From positions 261,832 through 325,831 of the forward strand of contig NZ_DATMFT010000005.1 of NCBI RefSeq assembly GCF_035556095.1: a DNA stretch of 64,000 nucleotides, read 5' to 3'. Positions 51,432-59,413 of the stretch are shown one piece after another. The notes under the pieces were generated by a model. The model did not search any database and was not told the origin of the DNA. It was given only the letters and a program-made list of their open reading frames with translations. Numbering within the stretch: the stretch's first letter is position 1; each line of letters opens with the position of its first letter. A program made the position numbers and the translations under genes. The DNA is from Parapedobacter sp035556095 (GTDB taxonomy: Bacteria > Bacteroidota > Bacteroidia > Sphingobacteriales > Sphingobacteriaceae).

Positions 51432-51824
51432 ATGAAATACAATATTTCTAATTTTATTAAGCAATATGCTTTTATGTTGGCCCTCGCGGCTATGTTTGTA
51501 GGGTTTTCGGCGTTTAAGTATGCTGAACGGTTTGATGACCCTCAAGATGGATGGTATCTCGTTACCCCTTCTTCATCTGACCCGGATAATGAGAGCCTTC
51601 AGACGATAGGTAGCTCGACAATACCCGAACCGGATGAGACAAACGCTGAAGCGTGCGCTCAATTTGACAATGAGGGGAATGTATGTGCAATTAAGCTTAC
51701 GTTTCACACAGATGAAAACGACGAGTATCCCCCTATGCCGACGACGGTCCAACAAGCAGAAAATGAAGACCTGATAGACGTGGACGGACGTTCGCGTTTG
51801 CCAGAGCCGGAGGAAACATTTTAG
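51432..51824 (+). CDS. Small exported two-cysteine protein, DUF6520-like
   Basis: 130 residues from the ATG at 51432; an open extension to 51390 is rejected because the signal segment would be internal. The N-terminus has a hydrophobic export signal (F-M-L-A-L-A-A-M-F-V-G-F-S-A-F). The mature part is acidic, with only two cysteines, Cys75 and Cys85, in A-C-A-Q-F-D-N-E-G-N-V-C-A-I-K-L. It resembles DUF6520 proteins, which I believe often stand next to MauE-like genes, but the match is by eye. The C-x9-C pair could be a disulfide formed by the nearby redox proteins. The repeated P-E-P-D-E and P-E-P-E-E segments are of unknown meaning. Confidence 0.6.
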   Translation: MKYNISNFIKQYAFMLALAAMFVGFSAFKYAERFDDPQDGWYLVTPSSSDPDNESLQTIGSSTIPEPDETNAEACAQFDNEGNVCAIKLTFHTDENDEYPPMPTTVQQAENEDLIDVDGRSRLPEPEETF

Positions 51825-51859
51825 TTTCTTTTCTTTCTCTTGTTGAGTAGTTGGCCAGT

Positions 51860-51891
51860 GAAGCCGTCTCGAATTTTCGAGACGGCTTCAT
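51860..51891. terminator. Hairpin between convergent genes
   Basis: Two exact 15-bp arms (TGAAGCCGTCTCGAA and its reverse complement) around TT. It lies between the DUF6520-like gene and susD, which converge. It has no T-run on either strand, so it is only a likely bidirectional terminator. Confidence 0.55.
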
Positions 51892-51900
51892 CATGCACGT

Positions 51901-53283
51901 CTATCTCCTGTTTTGTTCAATGTTTCCCGTACTGATTTCATTGTCAGGAATCGGCCAAACCCACCGCGCGCTTTCCGGAGTTAATTCATACCGTTGACCA
52001 TTCACTTCACGAATTAACGTTGTTTGAAAAGCAACCTCCTTATTTAATCGACGCAGGTCTTCCCACCGAATCCCTCTCAACACAAGTTCCTTCCGTCGTT
52101 CTTTGATAACGAATTCAAGCAGTTCGTCTCGATTAAGACCCGCTATTGGCCGAAATGTATCAGAATCAAATCTTTTACTCAAAAGAAAATTCAAATCTTT
52201 ATAAGCAGTTTCAAGGTCTCCCTCCCGGACAGCACACTCCGCGCGGGTCAGGTACACTTCATCAGTTGCCAAACCCGTAAAAAAGGCTACCCCGCCGCGA
52301 TAAGATCCTTTGAATACCTTTCGATCGCTCACATCCCGAAAATAGGCCTGCCTTCTTAAATCACCACTTTTATACAGTTTAAGAAGAAGGGTGTCCGCAC
52401 GATACCTACTTGAATTTGTGATGGTAATGTTATCCATAAAACAGAAAAACAAAATCTCTGGATTACTTTCCCCGTAGTCCACGGTTGGGAACAGGTAATT
52501 AAGCGACAAATCAAGCTGATTGAAATCAAGCAACTCATTCTCCAATGCTAAGCAGCGATCTGCCGACTGTCTGGCATTTGAATAGTCGCCCATCATCAGG
52601 TAAACCCTTGCAAGTAACGCATAGGCTGCCGGCTTAGCCGGTTGTAATTTATTCAACGGGGTCACCACCAACAGATCTGCCGCTGCGCCCAGGTCTTGTA
52701 TAATATGATGGTATGTATTCTCCAGGGTCGATCGACCCATTTTAACAGAAACGTCCGCTTCCAACCGCAATGGAATGCCCAAATCCGCGCCCGCCGTTCG
52801 CGAATCATAAGGTTTGCAAAAGAGCTGCGCCAATTGATAATGGTTCCATGCCCGGAAAAACAATGCACTTCCTTTAGCTTGTTCCCACGCAGTTCGTTGG
52901 TCCGGCAGTGGACTTATCCGCGCCAAGCCTTCAAGAGCCAAATTGGCCAATAGAATCCGATGGTATGCAGCATTCCAGTCGTCGACATCCTGCCCTGCGT
53001 ACACATCATCTGCCCAGATGTATCCATTTTTTTGATACAGGTCTCTCAACCCGTCCCAGTGGTTATCTGAGATATAGTATTCATCAGCCCCAATAATACT
53101 AAGCTCGTGGGAAGAACTCACATTCAACTCCCTCCAGTTATCCAAAATCCCTTGGAAATCTGCGATTTTATTTGGAACAACCTGGTTTTTGTTTTGTTTA
53201 ACAGCGAGAAATTCTTTCCCGCAGGAAACGAACACGATCACTGCGGCCCACAAAATGGGTTTTAAGATTTTTTTCATTTTCAT
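51901..53283 (-). CDS. RagB/SusD-family outer-membrane lipoprotein
   Basis: 460 residues. Lipoprotein signal with lipobox (I-L-W-A-A-V-I-V-F-V-S-C-G), so the mature protein begins at that cysteine. The SusD-type tetratricopeptide-like regions include W-A-D-D-V-Y-A-G-Q-D-V-D-D-W-N-A-A-Y-H-R-I-L-L-A-N and A-L-F-F-R-A-W-N-H-Y-Q-L-A-Q-L-F-C-K-P-Y. The end matches the family (F-V-I-K-E-R-R-K-E-L-V-L-R-G-I-R-W-E-D-L-R-R-L). SusD caps SusC and captures the substrate. It follows susC by 15 bp. At 460 residues it is small for a glycan-type SusD, so peptides or other compounds are possible substrates. Confidence 0.93.
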   Translation of the reverse strand: MKMKKILKPILWAAVIVFVSCGKEFLAVKQNKNQVVPNKIADFQGILDNWRELNVSSSHELSIIGADEYYISDNHWDGLRDLYQKNGYIWADDVYAGQDVDDWNAAYHRILLANLALEGLARISPLPDQRTAWEQAKGSALFFRAWNHYQLAQLFCKPYDSRTAGADLGIPLRLEADVSVKMGRSTLENTYHHIIQDLGAAADLLVVTPLNKLQPAKPAAYALLARVYLMMGDYSNARQSADRCLALENELLDFNQLDLSLNYLFPTVDYGESNPEILFFCFMDNITITNSSRYRADTLLLKLYKSGDLRRQAYFRDVSDRKVFKGSYRGGVAFFTGLATDEVYLTRAECAVREGDLETAYKDLNFLLSKRFDSDTFRPIAGLNRDELLEFVIKERRKELVLRGIRWEDLRRLNKEVAFQTTLIREVNGQRYELTPESARWVWPIPDNEISTGNIEQNRR

Positions 53284-53298
53284 CGGTTTTGTGTTTTT

Positions 53299-56200
53299 CT
53301 ATAACGTTATCCGTATCCCTAGCGCAAAGGTCTTTGGCGTCGGGTATTCCGCATTTAGGAAATCTGGATCTATTTCATTTTTATTCGCTCGCCAAAGTAC
53401 GCCCAGATTACGGGCATATCCATAAAGCCGAATATGCTGAACAGGTAAACCGCGTATCAGGTCTTTGTTCAATGCATAACTGATATTTATATCTTGCAGC
53501 CGCACATGATCTCCCTCCGTAATCAGCGCTTTTGAATACATGTAAGATTGGTTGAGATAAGGTTTGATAACATCGGATCTAGCAGGTACATCCGTATTCC
53601 GCTCGTCGCCCGGCTTTTCCCATCGCTTGAAGTAATCCATATGGTATGTATTGGCGTATTCCTCGCCTGGCGAAATTGACTGCCGGCGGAAGACATAGCC
53701 AGCCTTCCATGTGATATTTATGCCGGCTTGCAAATTTCCCCATCTGAAGGTATTTCTAACGGCACCATAGAACGGTGGCACATGGACACCGCTAACCAAT
53801 AGATTATCGGCATTGAAGTTACGGATGTACGCCTCATAGTCCATGGTTACTTCTCCATCCACATTCACCAAAGGCATACCCGTGGCATGATCGAGCCCAA
53901 TCCATGGATAGGCATACACAACGTCCCTCGACTTTCCGATGACTGGGGGCGGAGCGGAAAAATATGAACTGATACTGGACACTTCACCCGTATTGAAGTG
54001 CGTGATTTCATTGGATACATAACTAAAAAGCACATCCGTTTGCCAGCCGACTTTGCCCACTGTATTTCTGCTGGTCAGCTGAATATCCAATCCGCGGGTC
54101 TTCAGATTTGCATAATTGATTTCGTTAGCCAAACTTACCCAATCGTTGATTCCGGTAGAAGGCGCTAGGTAGTCCTCGCCGATGAGATCACTTGCCTGTT
54201 TACGGAAGTATTCGATACTTCCCTCGATTCGATTGTTAAAGAAACCGAAATCGGCACCAATATTCACTATAGCTACCTTTTCCCATCTTAGGGAGGGATT
54301 TCCAACACTTCTTACTCGCGCAGTCGGCAAGTTTGTCGTGCCGTCCGTTGAATAAGACACCGTTGGAAATACGCTGACCCGCTTATTTACATTGCCCGTG
54401 TGGCCATAACTCGCGCGTAGCCGCAAATAAGGCAACCAGCTTTCCTGCTTATAAAAAGCCTCTTTATTGATCTGCCAGCTGGCACCTACTGACCAAAGTG
54501 GCACGCCACGCTGGTTAGCTTTTACGCCGAATAGGTTGCTACCGTCCCAACGCCAGCTCCCTGAAACAGTATATCGTTCCATAGCCGTATAGACAGCGTT
54601 ACCGAAATACGAGAGGAATCGGTCGGTGTAGTGCGACATGGTAACCCTCGGTGCGGTTAGCCGCCCACTTCCTGTCGGATTGGTCGGATATGATGTTGTA
54701 TAGTCAAATGTTGCCGTTCCGGTGAGTAGCTCGTCATCGTAATTATATTTTATGTACCCCGGAAATCCTTGGCCAATACTCTGCCTGATTTCCCCACCGA
54801 CTAAGGCAGAAACGTGATGGTCTGTGCTGATATGCTTATTATAGTTCAATTGAAATCGGCCGGAGTGTGTGTTATTAGTCGACGGACCAGAACCGACCAA
54901 TATCCCGCCATGTGGAACAATTTTGCTTCCATCGGACTGCGTGAACCGATTAACGAGATTACGCACGTAATAGCTATCCGGTGAATAATAGGTCTGACCG
55001 GTGGCCGTAGGCCTCAGATACTGATAGGCGACCATTAAATCGAGGTCATTGAGGAAGGCATACTTCAAACCAACGTCGAGACGGTATTCCGTATTCAGGC
55101 TAACGGGGTCTGAATTCCTAAGTTCGTCTAAAGGCCTGTAATGCCAGTCTAATAATCCGATGTCGGTAGCGGTATCGTAATAGGCTAAGCGCCGTTCGTA
55201 AGGTATTGCCAAGGGATTATCGTCCGCATCCCCTAGGCGGGTATATGGCGACACTGGATATCCGGCGCGCGGGCTTAAGTCTCCCAAGCTTATACCCTTG
55301 TTTTTTGTTTGCCGTTGCGTGTACCAAATCCCAGTGGATACCTCTAACCCTCTTAGCGGCATAAAGATATTCTTAAGGCTGATATTGAGCCTCTGCGAAT
55401 CATCGCCAACCAATACGCCCCGGTTTTCGTCGTATCCAGCCGAGAAATAGTAGCGGTAGTTATCGCCACCACCGTTAATCGTTAGTGCATGCTGTTGCAG
55501 GAGCTCACCTTGGTAAAGATAACGCGATGCCTCATCCCGTACATCCGTCCGCTGCATTAATTGCTCTTCGTTTTCGAAGTCTGTAATACCGATAAGTCCA
55601 TCACGTTGCTTGATAAGCAGCTCTACGTAGGCAGGAATCGGAGTTTGTGGCAACTCAGCATAGTGTTCCTTTTTGAATAGCTCTTTCTCAATGGCCATTA
55701 CTGTCGTGCTAGGCAGCCATCTTTGACTATAATGGAGATCAGGCGTCGTACCGAGGGTTAAATTACTGTTAACTGTAATCTGCGCCTTTTGACTGTATCG
55801 CCCCTGCTTGGTTGTGATCACAATAACGCCATTGCCCGCCCGGGCACCCCAAATGCTAGCCGCAGCCGCATCGCGCAACACGGTGATGCTTTCTACATCA
55901 TTGGGGTTGATGGTGTTAATATCCCTTTCGTAGGGAAAATTATCCACAATAATCAACGGGCTCGCGTCAGACTCGATGGTCGCCACACCTCGTATGCGAA
56001 TATCCGAGGCCGAAGTACCCCCTGCGTTTACAAATTGTACGCCCGGCGCGATACCTTCCAGACGCTGCAATACGTTGGGGCCTACACGCCGATTGAACAA
56101 TTCATTGTCCACATGGGTAAAAGACCCGGTTGTCCGTTCTTTCATCATTTCATAATATCCCGTATTGATAACCACTTCATCCAACGTTGTTGCATCCTGA

Positions 56201-56493
56201 GAAAGAAAGATTTTCAAAGTATCTATGTTGCTGTTCACCCCTACTGGAATATACTGGGTCTCATAGCCCATAAAGCTTATCTGGAGGGTATCGGGCTCTG
56301 GTGAAATCCTTACCTCAAATATGCCGTCGGCATCCGTTACCGTCGTGTGCCCAAGCATCATCGAGCGTACATTAACCCCATCAAGTGATTTATGGTCACT
56401 AGCGGATAAAATTCTGCCCATAATAGCACGTTGGCCCACTGCGGCGTTTACCGCAAAGCATAGCATCAATATCAATAATGTGTTTTTATACAT
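53299..56493 (-). CDS. SusC/RagA-family TonB-dependent outer membrane transporter
   Basis: 1064 residues. Signal peptide (L-L-I-L-M-L-C-F-A-V-N-A-A-V-G-Q), then a carboxypeptidase-regulatory-like domain (G-R-I-L-S-A-S-D-H-K-S-L-D-G-V-N-V), a TonB-box-like segment (A-T-T-L-D-E-V-V-I-N-T-G-Y-Y) and the plug with Y-E-R-D-I-N-T-I-N-P-N-D-V-E-S-I-T-V-L-R-D-A-A-A-A-S-I-W-G-A-R-A-G-N-G-V, the SusC/RagA signature. The beta barrel ends in K-T-F-A-L-G-I-R-I-T-L. No separate STN domain is seen, so the link to the FecR protein would be unusual. Order on the strand is tlpA, susC, susD. Confidence 0.95.
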   Translation of the reverse strand: MYKNTLLILMLCFAVNAAVGQRAIMGRILSASDHKSLDGVNVRSMMLGHTTVTDADGIFEVRISPEPDTLQISFMGYETQYIPVGVNSNIDTLKIFLSQDATTLDEVVINTGYYEMMKERTTGSFTHVDNELFNRRVGPNVLQRLEGIAPGVQFVNAGGTSASDIRIRGVATIESDASPLIIVDNFPYERDINTINPNDVESITVLRDAAAASIWGARAGNGVIVITTKQGRYSQKAQITVNSNLTLGTTPDLHYSQRWLPSTTVMAIEKELFKKEHYAELPQTPIPAYVELLIKQRDGLIGITDFENEEQLMQRTDVRDEASRYLYQGELLQQHALTINGGGDNYRYYFSAGYDENRGVLVGDDSQRLNISLKNIFMPLRGLEVSTGIWYTQRQTKNKGISLGDLSPRAGYPVSPYTRLGDADDNPLAIPYERRLAYYDTATDIGLLDWHYRPLDELRNSDPVSLNTEYRLDVGLKYAFLNDLDLMVAYQYLRPTATGQTYYSPDSYYVRNLVNRFTQSDGSKIVPHGGILVGSGPSTNNTHSGRFQLNYNKHISTDHHVSALVGGEIRQSIGQGFPGYIKYNYDDELLTGTATFDYTTSYPTNPTGSGRLTAPRVTMSHYTDRFLSYFGNAVYTAMERYTVSGSWRWDGSNLFGVKANQRGVPLWSVGASWQINKEAFYKQESWLPYLRLRASYGHTGNVNKRVSVFPTVSYSTDGTTNLPTARVRSVGNPSLRWEKVAIVNIGADFGFFNNRIEGSIEYFRKQASDLIGEDYLAPSTGINDWVSLANEINYANLKTRGLDIQLTSRNTVGKVGWQTDVLFSYVSNEITHFNTGEVSSISSYFSAPPPVIGKSRDVVYAYPWIGLDHATGMPLVNVDGEVTMDYEAYIRNFNADNLLVSGVHVPPFYGAVRNTFRWGNLQAGINITWKAGYVFRRQSISPGEEYANTYHMDYFKRWEKPGDERNTDVPARSDVIKPYLNQSYMYSKALITEGDHVRLQDINISYALNKDLIRGLPVQHIRLYGYARNLGVLWRANKNEIDPDFLNAEYPTPKTFALGIRITL

Positions 56494-56600
56494 TTGGAGT
56501 TTGATTTAATTTGACCATTCGACCGGTTGCTTTTTGCCCGGTCAGAAACGGCTTAATTAAAAAAGTTGTTGCGATTTAATAGATGTTTGCCCAATGTCGA

Positions 56601-57950
56601 TCAAGGTTTGTCTTTTATAACAAGCACCGGCACCTCCAATAGCTCTTCAACGATGTCAAGTCCGTAGCGATTCAGCTCTTCCTTGGCCTGCTGCAGGTTG
56701 CCATCGATTTTTTTTGTCAACTCAAACGACACAGATTGGGAAGGCTCAAACCCGGTGAGATTGATAATGGGATACCGGCTCACCCCTGCCTTATGCAAAA
56801 TATATTTCATACCCGAGAAGACATAATTCTGTTGAAGGTATTTATTGGGCATATCCGGCTGATACTTCTTCTTAAGGCCACGTTTTTCAGGCATTAAGAG
56901 ATGGGAAGCTTCGTCTTTCGTTCCTGTTAGCCTCAGCACCGCAAACTTCATCTGTTTCATTTCAATTTGCCCGTTGATGCCCCTTGTATGCCCAAAATAT
57001 CGATTTAAGTCTTGCTGCATCATCCGCATAGCGTCTGACTTGGTAACCTTTCTAGGAAACCAAAGGTGATAGCAGAACCAGCCCGAAGCATTATGCCCGC
57101 TTTTTCCTTTTTCGGCAGAAAAGTTGGTTTCGGACGCTTCCCACGATACGCCTTTGCTTCGGCTTAACTCGGTGAATATTTCGCCCTTGAAGGCCTCGTA
57201 GTAAAGTAAATGAATAGGCCAATTATAGGCTGTTATTACCGTTGTATCACCCCGGTAAAAAAACTCCAGCCCCCGTTTTTGCGGAAGTTCAGGTGCCGCC
57301 TCCGAAATTATTGAAAGCCATGGAGCCTTCCCTTTTGTACCACCATTCCCATTCTCAAACAACGGGACGTTATTATCGTAGATTGCATATTCTTTTACCT
57401 TCGGTATATCCAGCGTTTCACCATTCATCAGCTTGACGAAATTATCAGCCGTAGCGTATTGGGCTTGTGGGATGGCGATAACCTTACCATTTTGCACCCA
57501 AGCCATATGCGGAACACTATTATGCGGAAACACCTTACTCAAAATTGAGTCTGCGACGATACCTACAAATGGCCAATGATATTTCCGGTACGCCCGCGCA
57601 GCCTCGTTAGTGGACTGATAGGTCACAGGGATAATTACATAACCGTCGTCTTGCAACTTTTGGGAAATGGTATCCAGTTTATTGAGCGAATAGATACAAG
57701 GGCTACACCAAGTAGCCCAGAAATCGAGGATAATCAGCTTATCACGGTAGTCTTCCAAGCGGAGTGTGGCCTCTTCACCGGTCTGCATATCCACCGCTTG
57801 ATGAGTGGCCTGGAAAAAGCTTTCCGGCAGCGTCTCACCTACTCTAACAGTCACTTCCGACGGTTTGTGGAATTGGGCTTTAGCGATGCCACAGCATAGC
57901 GATAACACCAACCCCAAAGCGAGGCCCAGCCCGCTACGGGCTGGGGCCAT
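56601..57950 (-). CDS. TlpA-like thiol-disulfide oxidoreductase with a C-terminal DUF3738-like part
   Basis: 449 residues from the ATG at 57950, which is directly followed by a signal peptide (P-A-R-S-G-L-G-L-A-L-G-L-V-L-S-L-C-C-G-I-A-K-A-Q). The thioredoxin fold has the active site W-A-T-W-C82-S-P-C85 and K-L-I-I-L-D-F-W before it. The C-terminal part (L-N-R-Y-G-L-D-I-V-E-E-L-L-E-V-P-V-L-V-I-K-D-K-P) resembles the DUF3738/TIGR03435 tail. The frame remains open for another 337 codons upstream to 58961, but that stretch precedes the signal peptide, has low-complexity 11-bp repeats and no recognisable domain, so I end the gene at 57950. First gene of the tlpA-susC-susD unit; pairing with the MauE-like protein is inferred. 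Confidence 0.85.
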   Translation of the reverse strand: MAPARSGLGLALGLVLSLCCGIAKAQFHKPSEVTVRVGETLPESFFQATHQAVDMQTGEEATLRLEDYRDKLIILDFWATWCSPCIYSLNKLDTISQKLQDDGYVIIPVTYQSTNEAARAYRKYHWPFVGIVADSILSKVFPHNSVPHMAWVQNGKVIAIPQAQYATADNFVKLMNGETLDIPKVKEYAIYDNNVPLFENGNGGTKGKAPWLSIISEAAPELPQKRGLEFFYRGDTTVITAYNWPIHLLYYEAFKGEIFTELSRSKGVSWEASETNFSAEKGKSGHNASGWFCYHLWFPRKVTKSDAMRMMQQDLNRYFGHTRGINGQIEMKQMKFAVLRLTGTKDEASHLLMPEKRGLKKKYQPDMPNKYLQQNYVFSGMKYILHKAGVSRYPIINLTGFEPSQSVSFELTKKIDGNLQQAKEELNRYGLDIVEELLEVPVLVIKDKP

Positions 57951-57974
57951 CGCATGGGTACAAACACATGATTC

Positions 57975-58089
57975 TTCGATATTTCTTCGACCGTTGTTCG
58001 ACTGCTGTTCGAGACTTGTTCGACAATCCTTCGACAGCGCTTCGACAAGTGTTCGACTGGCCTTCGACAAACCTTCGGCAACGCTTCGG
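57975..58089. repeat. 11-bp-period array of TTCG(A/G), 11 units
   Basis: TTCGA starts at 57975, 57986, 57997, 58008, 58019, 58030, 58041, 58052 and 58063, and TTCGG at 58074 and 58085. Every interval is exactly 11 bp; the five or six bases between are variable. The array ends 25 bp upstream of the tlpA ATG. On the minus strand the word reads (C/T)CGAA. It is not a codon-length repeat. Confidence 0.9.
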
Positions 58090-58097
58090 GAAAATGC

Positions 58098-58124
58098 CGA
58101 AGCCCGAGCGAACAGCTGCCGAAT
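58098..58124. repeat. Inverted continuation: CGAA every 11 bp, 3 units
   Basis: CGAA at 58098, 58109 and 58120 is the reverse complement of the TTCG word in the neighbouring array, again at an exact 11-bp step. The phase changes by two bases at the junction (58085 to 58098). Confidence 0.8.
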
Positions 58125-58222
58125 CAATATCCCACTATATTTGAACCAATCCCGAGCGGTTAATGGACGCCTCGCGCTCCATCTTCCTACCGGATCGCCT
58201 TCAGAATGGCTTGGGTGCTTGG

Positions 58223-58371
58223 TTTGGTCTTCGACTGGATTTATTTTGCGCTCTGACTGGACTCCGTTTGGCGCCGCCAGTCTCAGCGCAGTACAAGGCT
58301 GCATGGAGTGCAAACTTACCTCCGAAGCCGATCCGAAGCGGTCTCGAACACGATCCCAGCCCGACCCCAGC
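58223..58371. repeat. Further 11-bp-period tracts (TGG-type and CGAA/CCAG-type)
   Basis: Words ending TGG or TGC start at 58223, 58234, 58245, 58256 and 58267. CGAA starts at 58323, 58334 and 58345, continuing as CCAG at 58356 and 58367. Each set is spaced by exactly 11 bp. They are weaker than the first array and could partly be chance. The surrounding DNA 58125-58961 shows no convincing gene. Confidence 0.6.
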
Positions 58372-58968
58372 CCCACACTTTGCCTATCCGAATGTGCATT
58401 TCTCCCGTAGGTTTGCCGTATATTCCTCGGTAAAGTGCCGTCTTTTGGCCTTTTTACCGAGATAAATACGGGTATCATAGGGATATCGCACGGATAAGGG
58501 ATAAGGGAAGGTGGGCTGGGGCACGGGACTGGCTGAGCTTTCCCATGTCCGCCGTCAGCAAGGCGTGCCGCTTCCGTGTGCACGTTACCCAAAGGGGTAC
58601 CGGTACCCGAAAGGCTCCGTATCATGGTAGGATCTTCGTGCGGTATTCCGGCCATCATCTTGCTGTTTCGCTGCTGAAAACCAGCACGCGGACCGCTCGG
58701 AAAGTGCTCGTATACCCCCAAGAACACCGCAGCAGTCCGGCAGCGGTCACGGAGAATGTCGGAAGCCACTGCAGAAACGACATTTTTATTATCGGTATAC
58801 CTGTCAATTAACGTTACATAGGTACGTACCCATCGTCTAAAAATTGAGTACCGATTGGGTTTCCAGGCGGAGTCAGGCAGGTATAACCGACCCCTGGTGA
58901 GATTTACCGATTGTGTTCGCTTTAGGCCATACAAGCCCCATAAGCGTAAATTTTGCTTCATTTAATAT

Positions 58969-59022
58969 CAGATTTGAGTGAAAGAATTGTTGGTTAGTCA
59001 AAATTCCTTTCAACTCAATCTG
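58969..59022. other. Imperfect hairpin upstream of the tlpA region
   Basis: The left arm 58969-58988 pairs with 59002-59022 through three uninterrupted blocks, with small bulges. It is near the beginning of the 1-kb open frame, and no T-run follows on either strand. It is not flanked by a gene. Confidence 0.45.
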
Positions 59023-59152
59023 GTGCCTTAACAATACTTTTGTAAAGATTCTTAGTCGAACTTAGTACCCAGGGCCGGGATCGAACCGCTAATGCGATCT
59101 CTCCTTTTTGGGGCTTGTAGCCGGTTAGTTGATGTTGCTTAAGTGGTACCAT

Positions 59153-59413
59153 AGGTTTTGATGTTTATCAAAACCTCGTTAACCAACTGTAGCGAAAACT
59201 CCCGAAGGAGCCGGGCCACTTTTTGGCTGTCCACACAACGGACCGCGTAGGACGGCACTGCCGAAGCAGCTACTGCTCGAAAGCAGCACCTAAAACACAA
59301 ACCGCAAGTGAACCCGGCTCCCCAGGATATGAGGGTCCGGGTGCTCACCTACGCCCTTGTGTTCCGAAAGTTTCCTACGCTTTGTGTGGACACGAGGCTT
59401 TTTGTGAGCACCC
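59153..59413 (-). other. Structured non-coding segment, possible RNA
   Basis: Hairpins crowd this region: 59153-59176 (10-bp stem), 59199-59210, 59258-59269 and 59273-59286 (short stems whose minus-strand loops are UUCG, two of them closed by C-G), 59312-59342, and a long one at 59339-59413 with outer arms GGGTGCTCAC/GTGAGCACCC. A second set of long-range pairs (59228-59238 with 59382-59392; 59245-59252 with 59373-59380) excludes the long hairpin. A short frame on the minus strand (59139-59348) reaches across it but has no recognisable domain. The 1,660-bp gap 57951-59612 contains this, the 11-bp arrays and no confirmed gene. Confidence 0.5.

Noticed and set aside
57975..58371. CRISPR array
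   Set aside because: Units are 11 bp with 4-6 conserved bases and no long identical repeats or spacers; no cas genes nearby.
57951..58961. 786-residue version of the TlpA-like protein starting at 58961
   Set aside because: The extension precedes a clear signal peptide, contains period-11 repeats and low-complexity sequence, and has no domain.
59064..59155. Complete tRNA gene on the minus strand
   Set aside because: The T-arm-like part is there, but D-arm, anticodon arm and acceptor do not pair.
59139..59348. 69-codon frame on the minus strand inside the hairpin-rich segment
   Set aside because: It runs through paired arms of the hairpins, has no recognisable domain and no good start context.
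59153..59413. tmRNA, RNase P RNA or SRP RNA
   Set aside because: None of the invariant core segments of these RNAs could be found.
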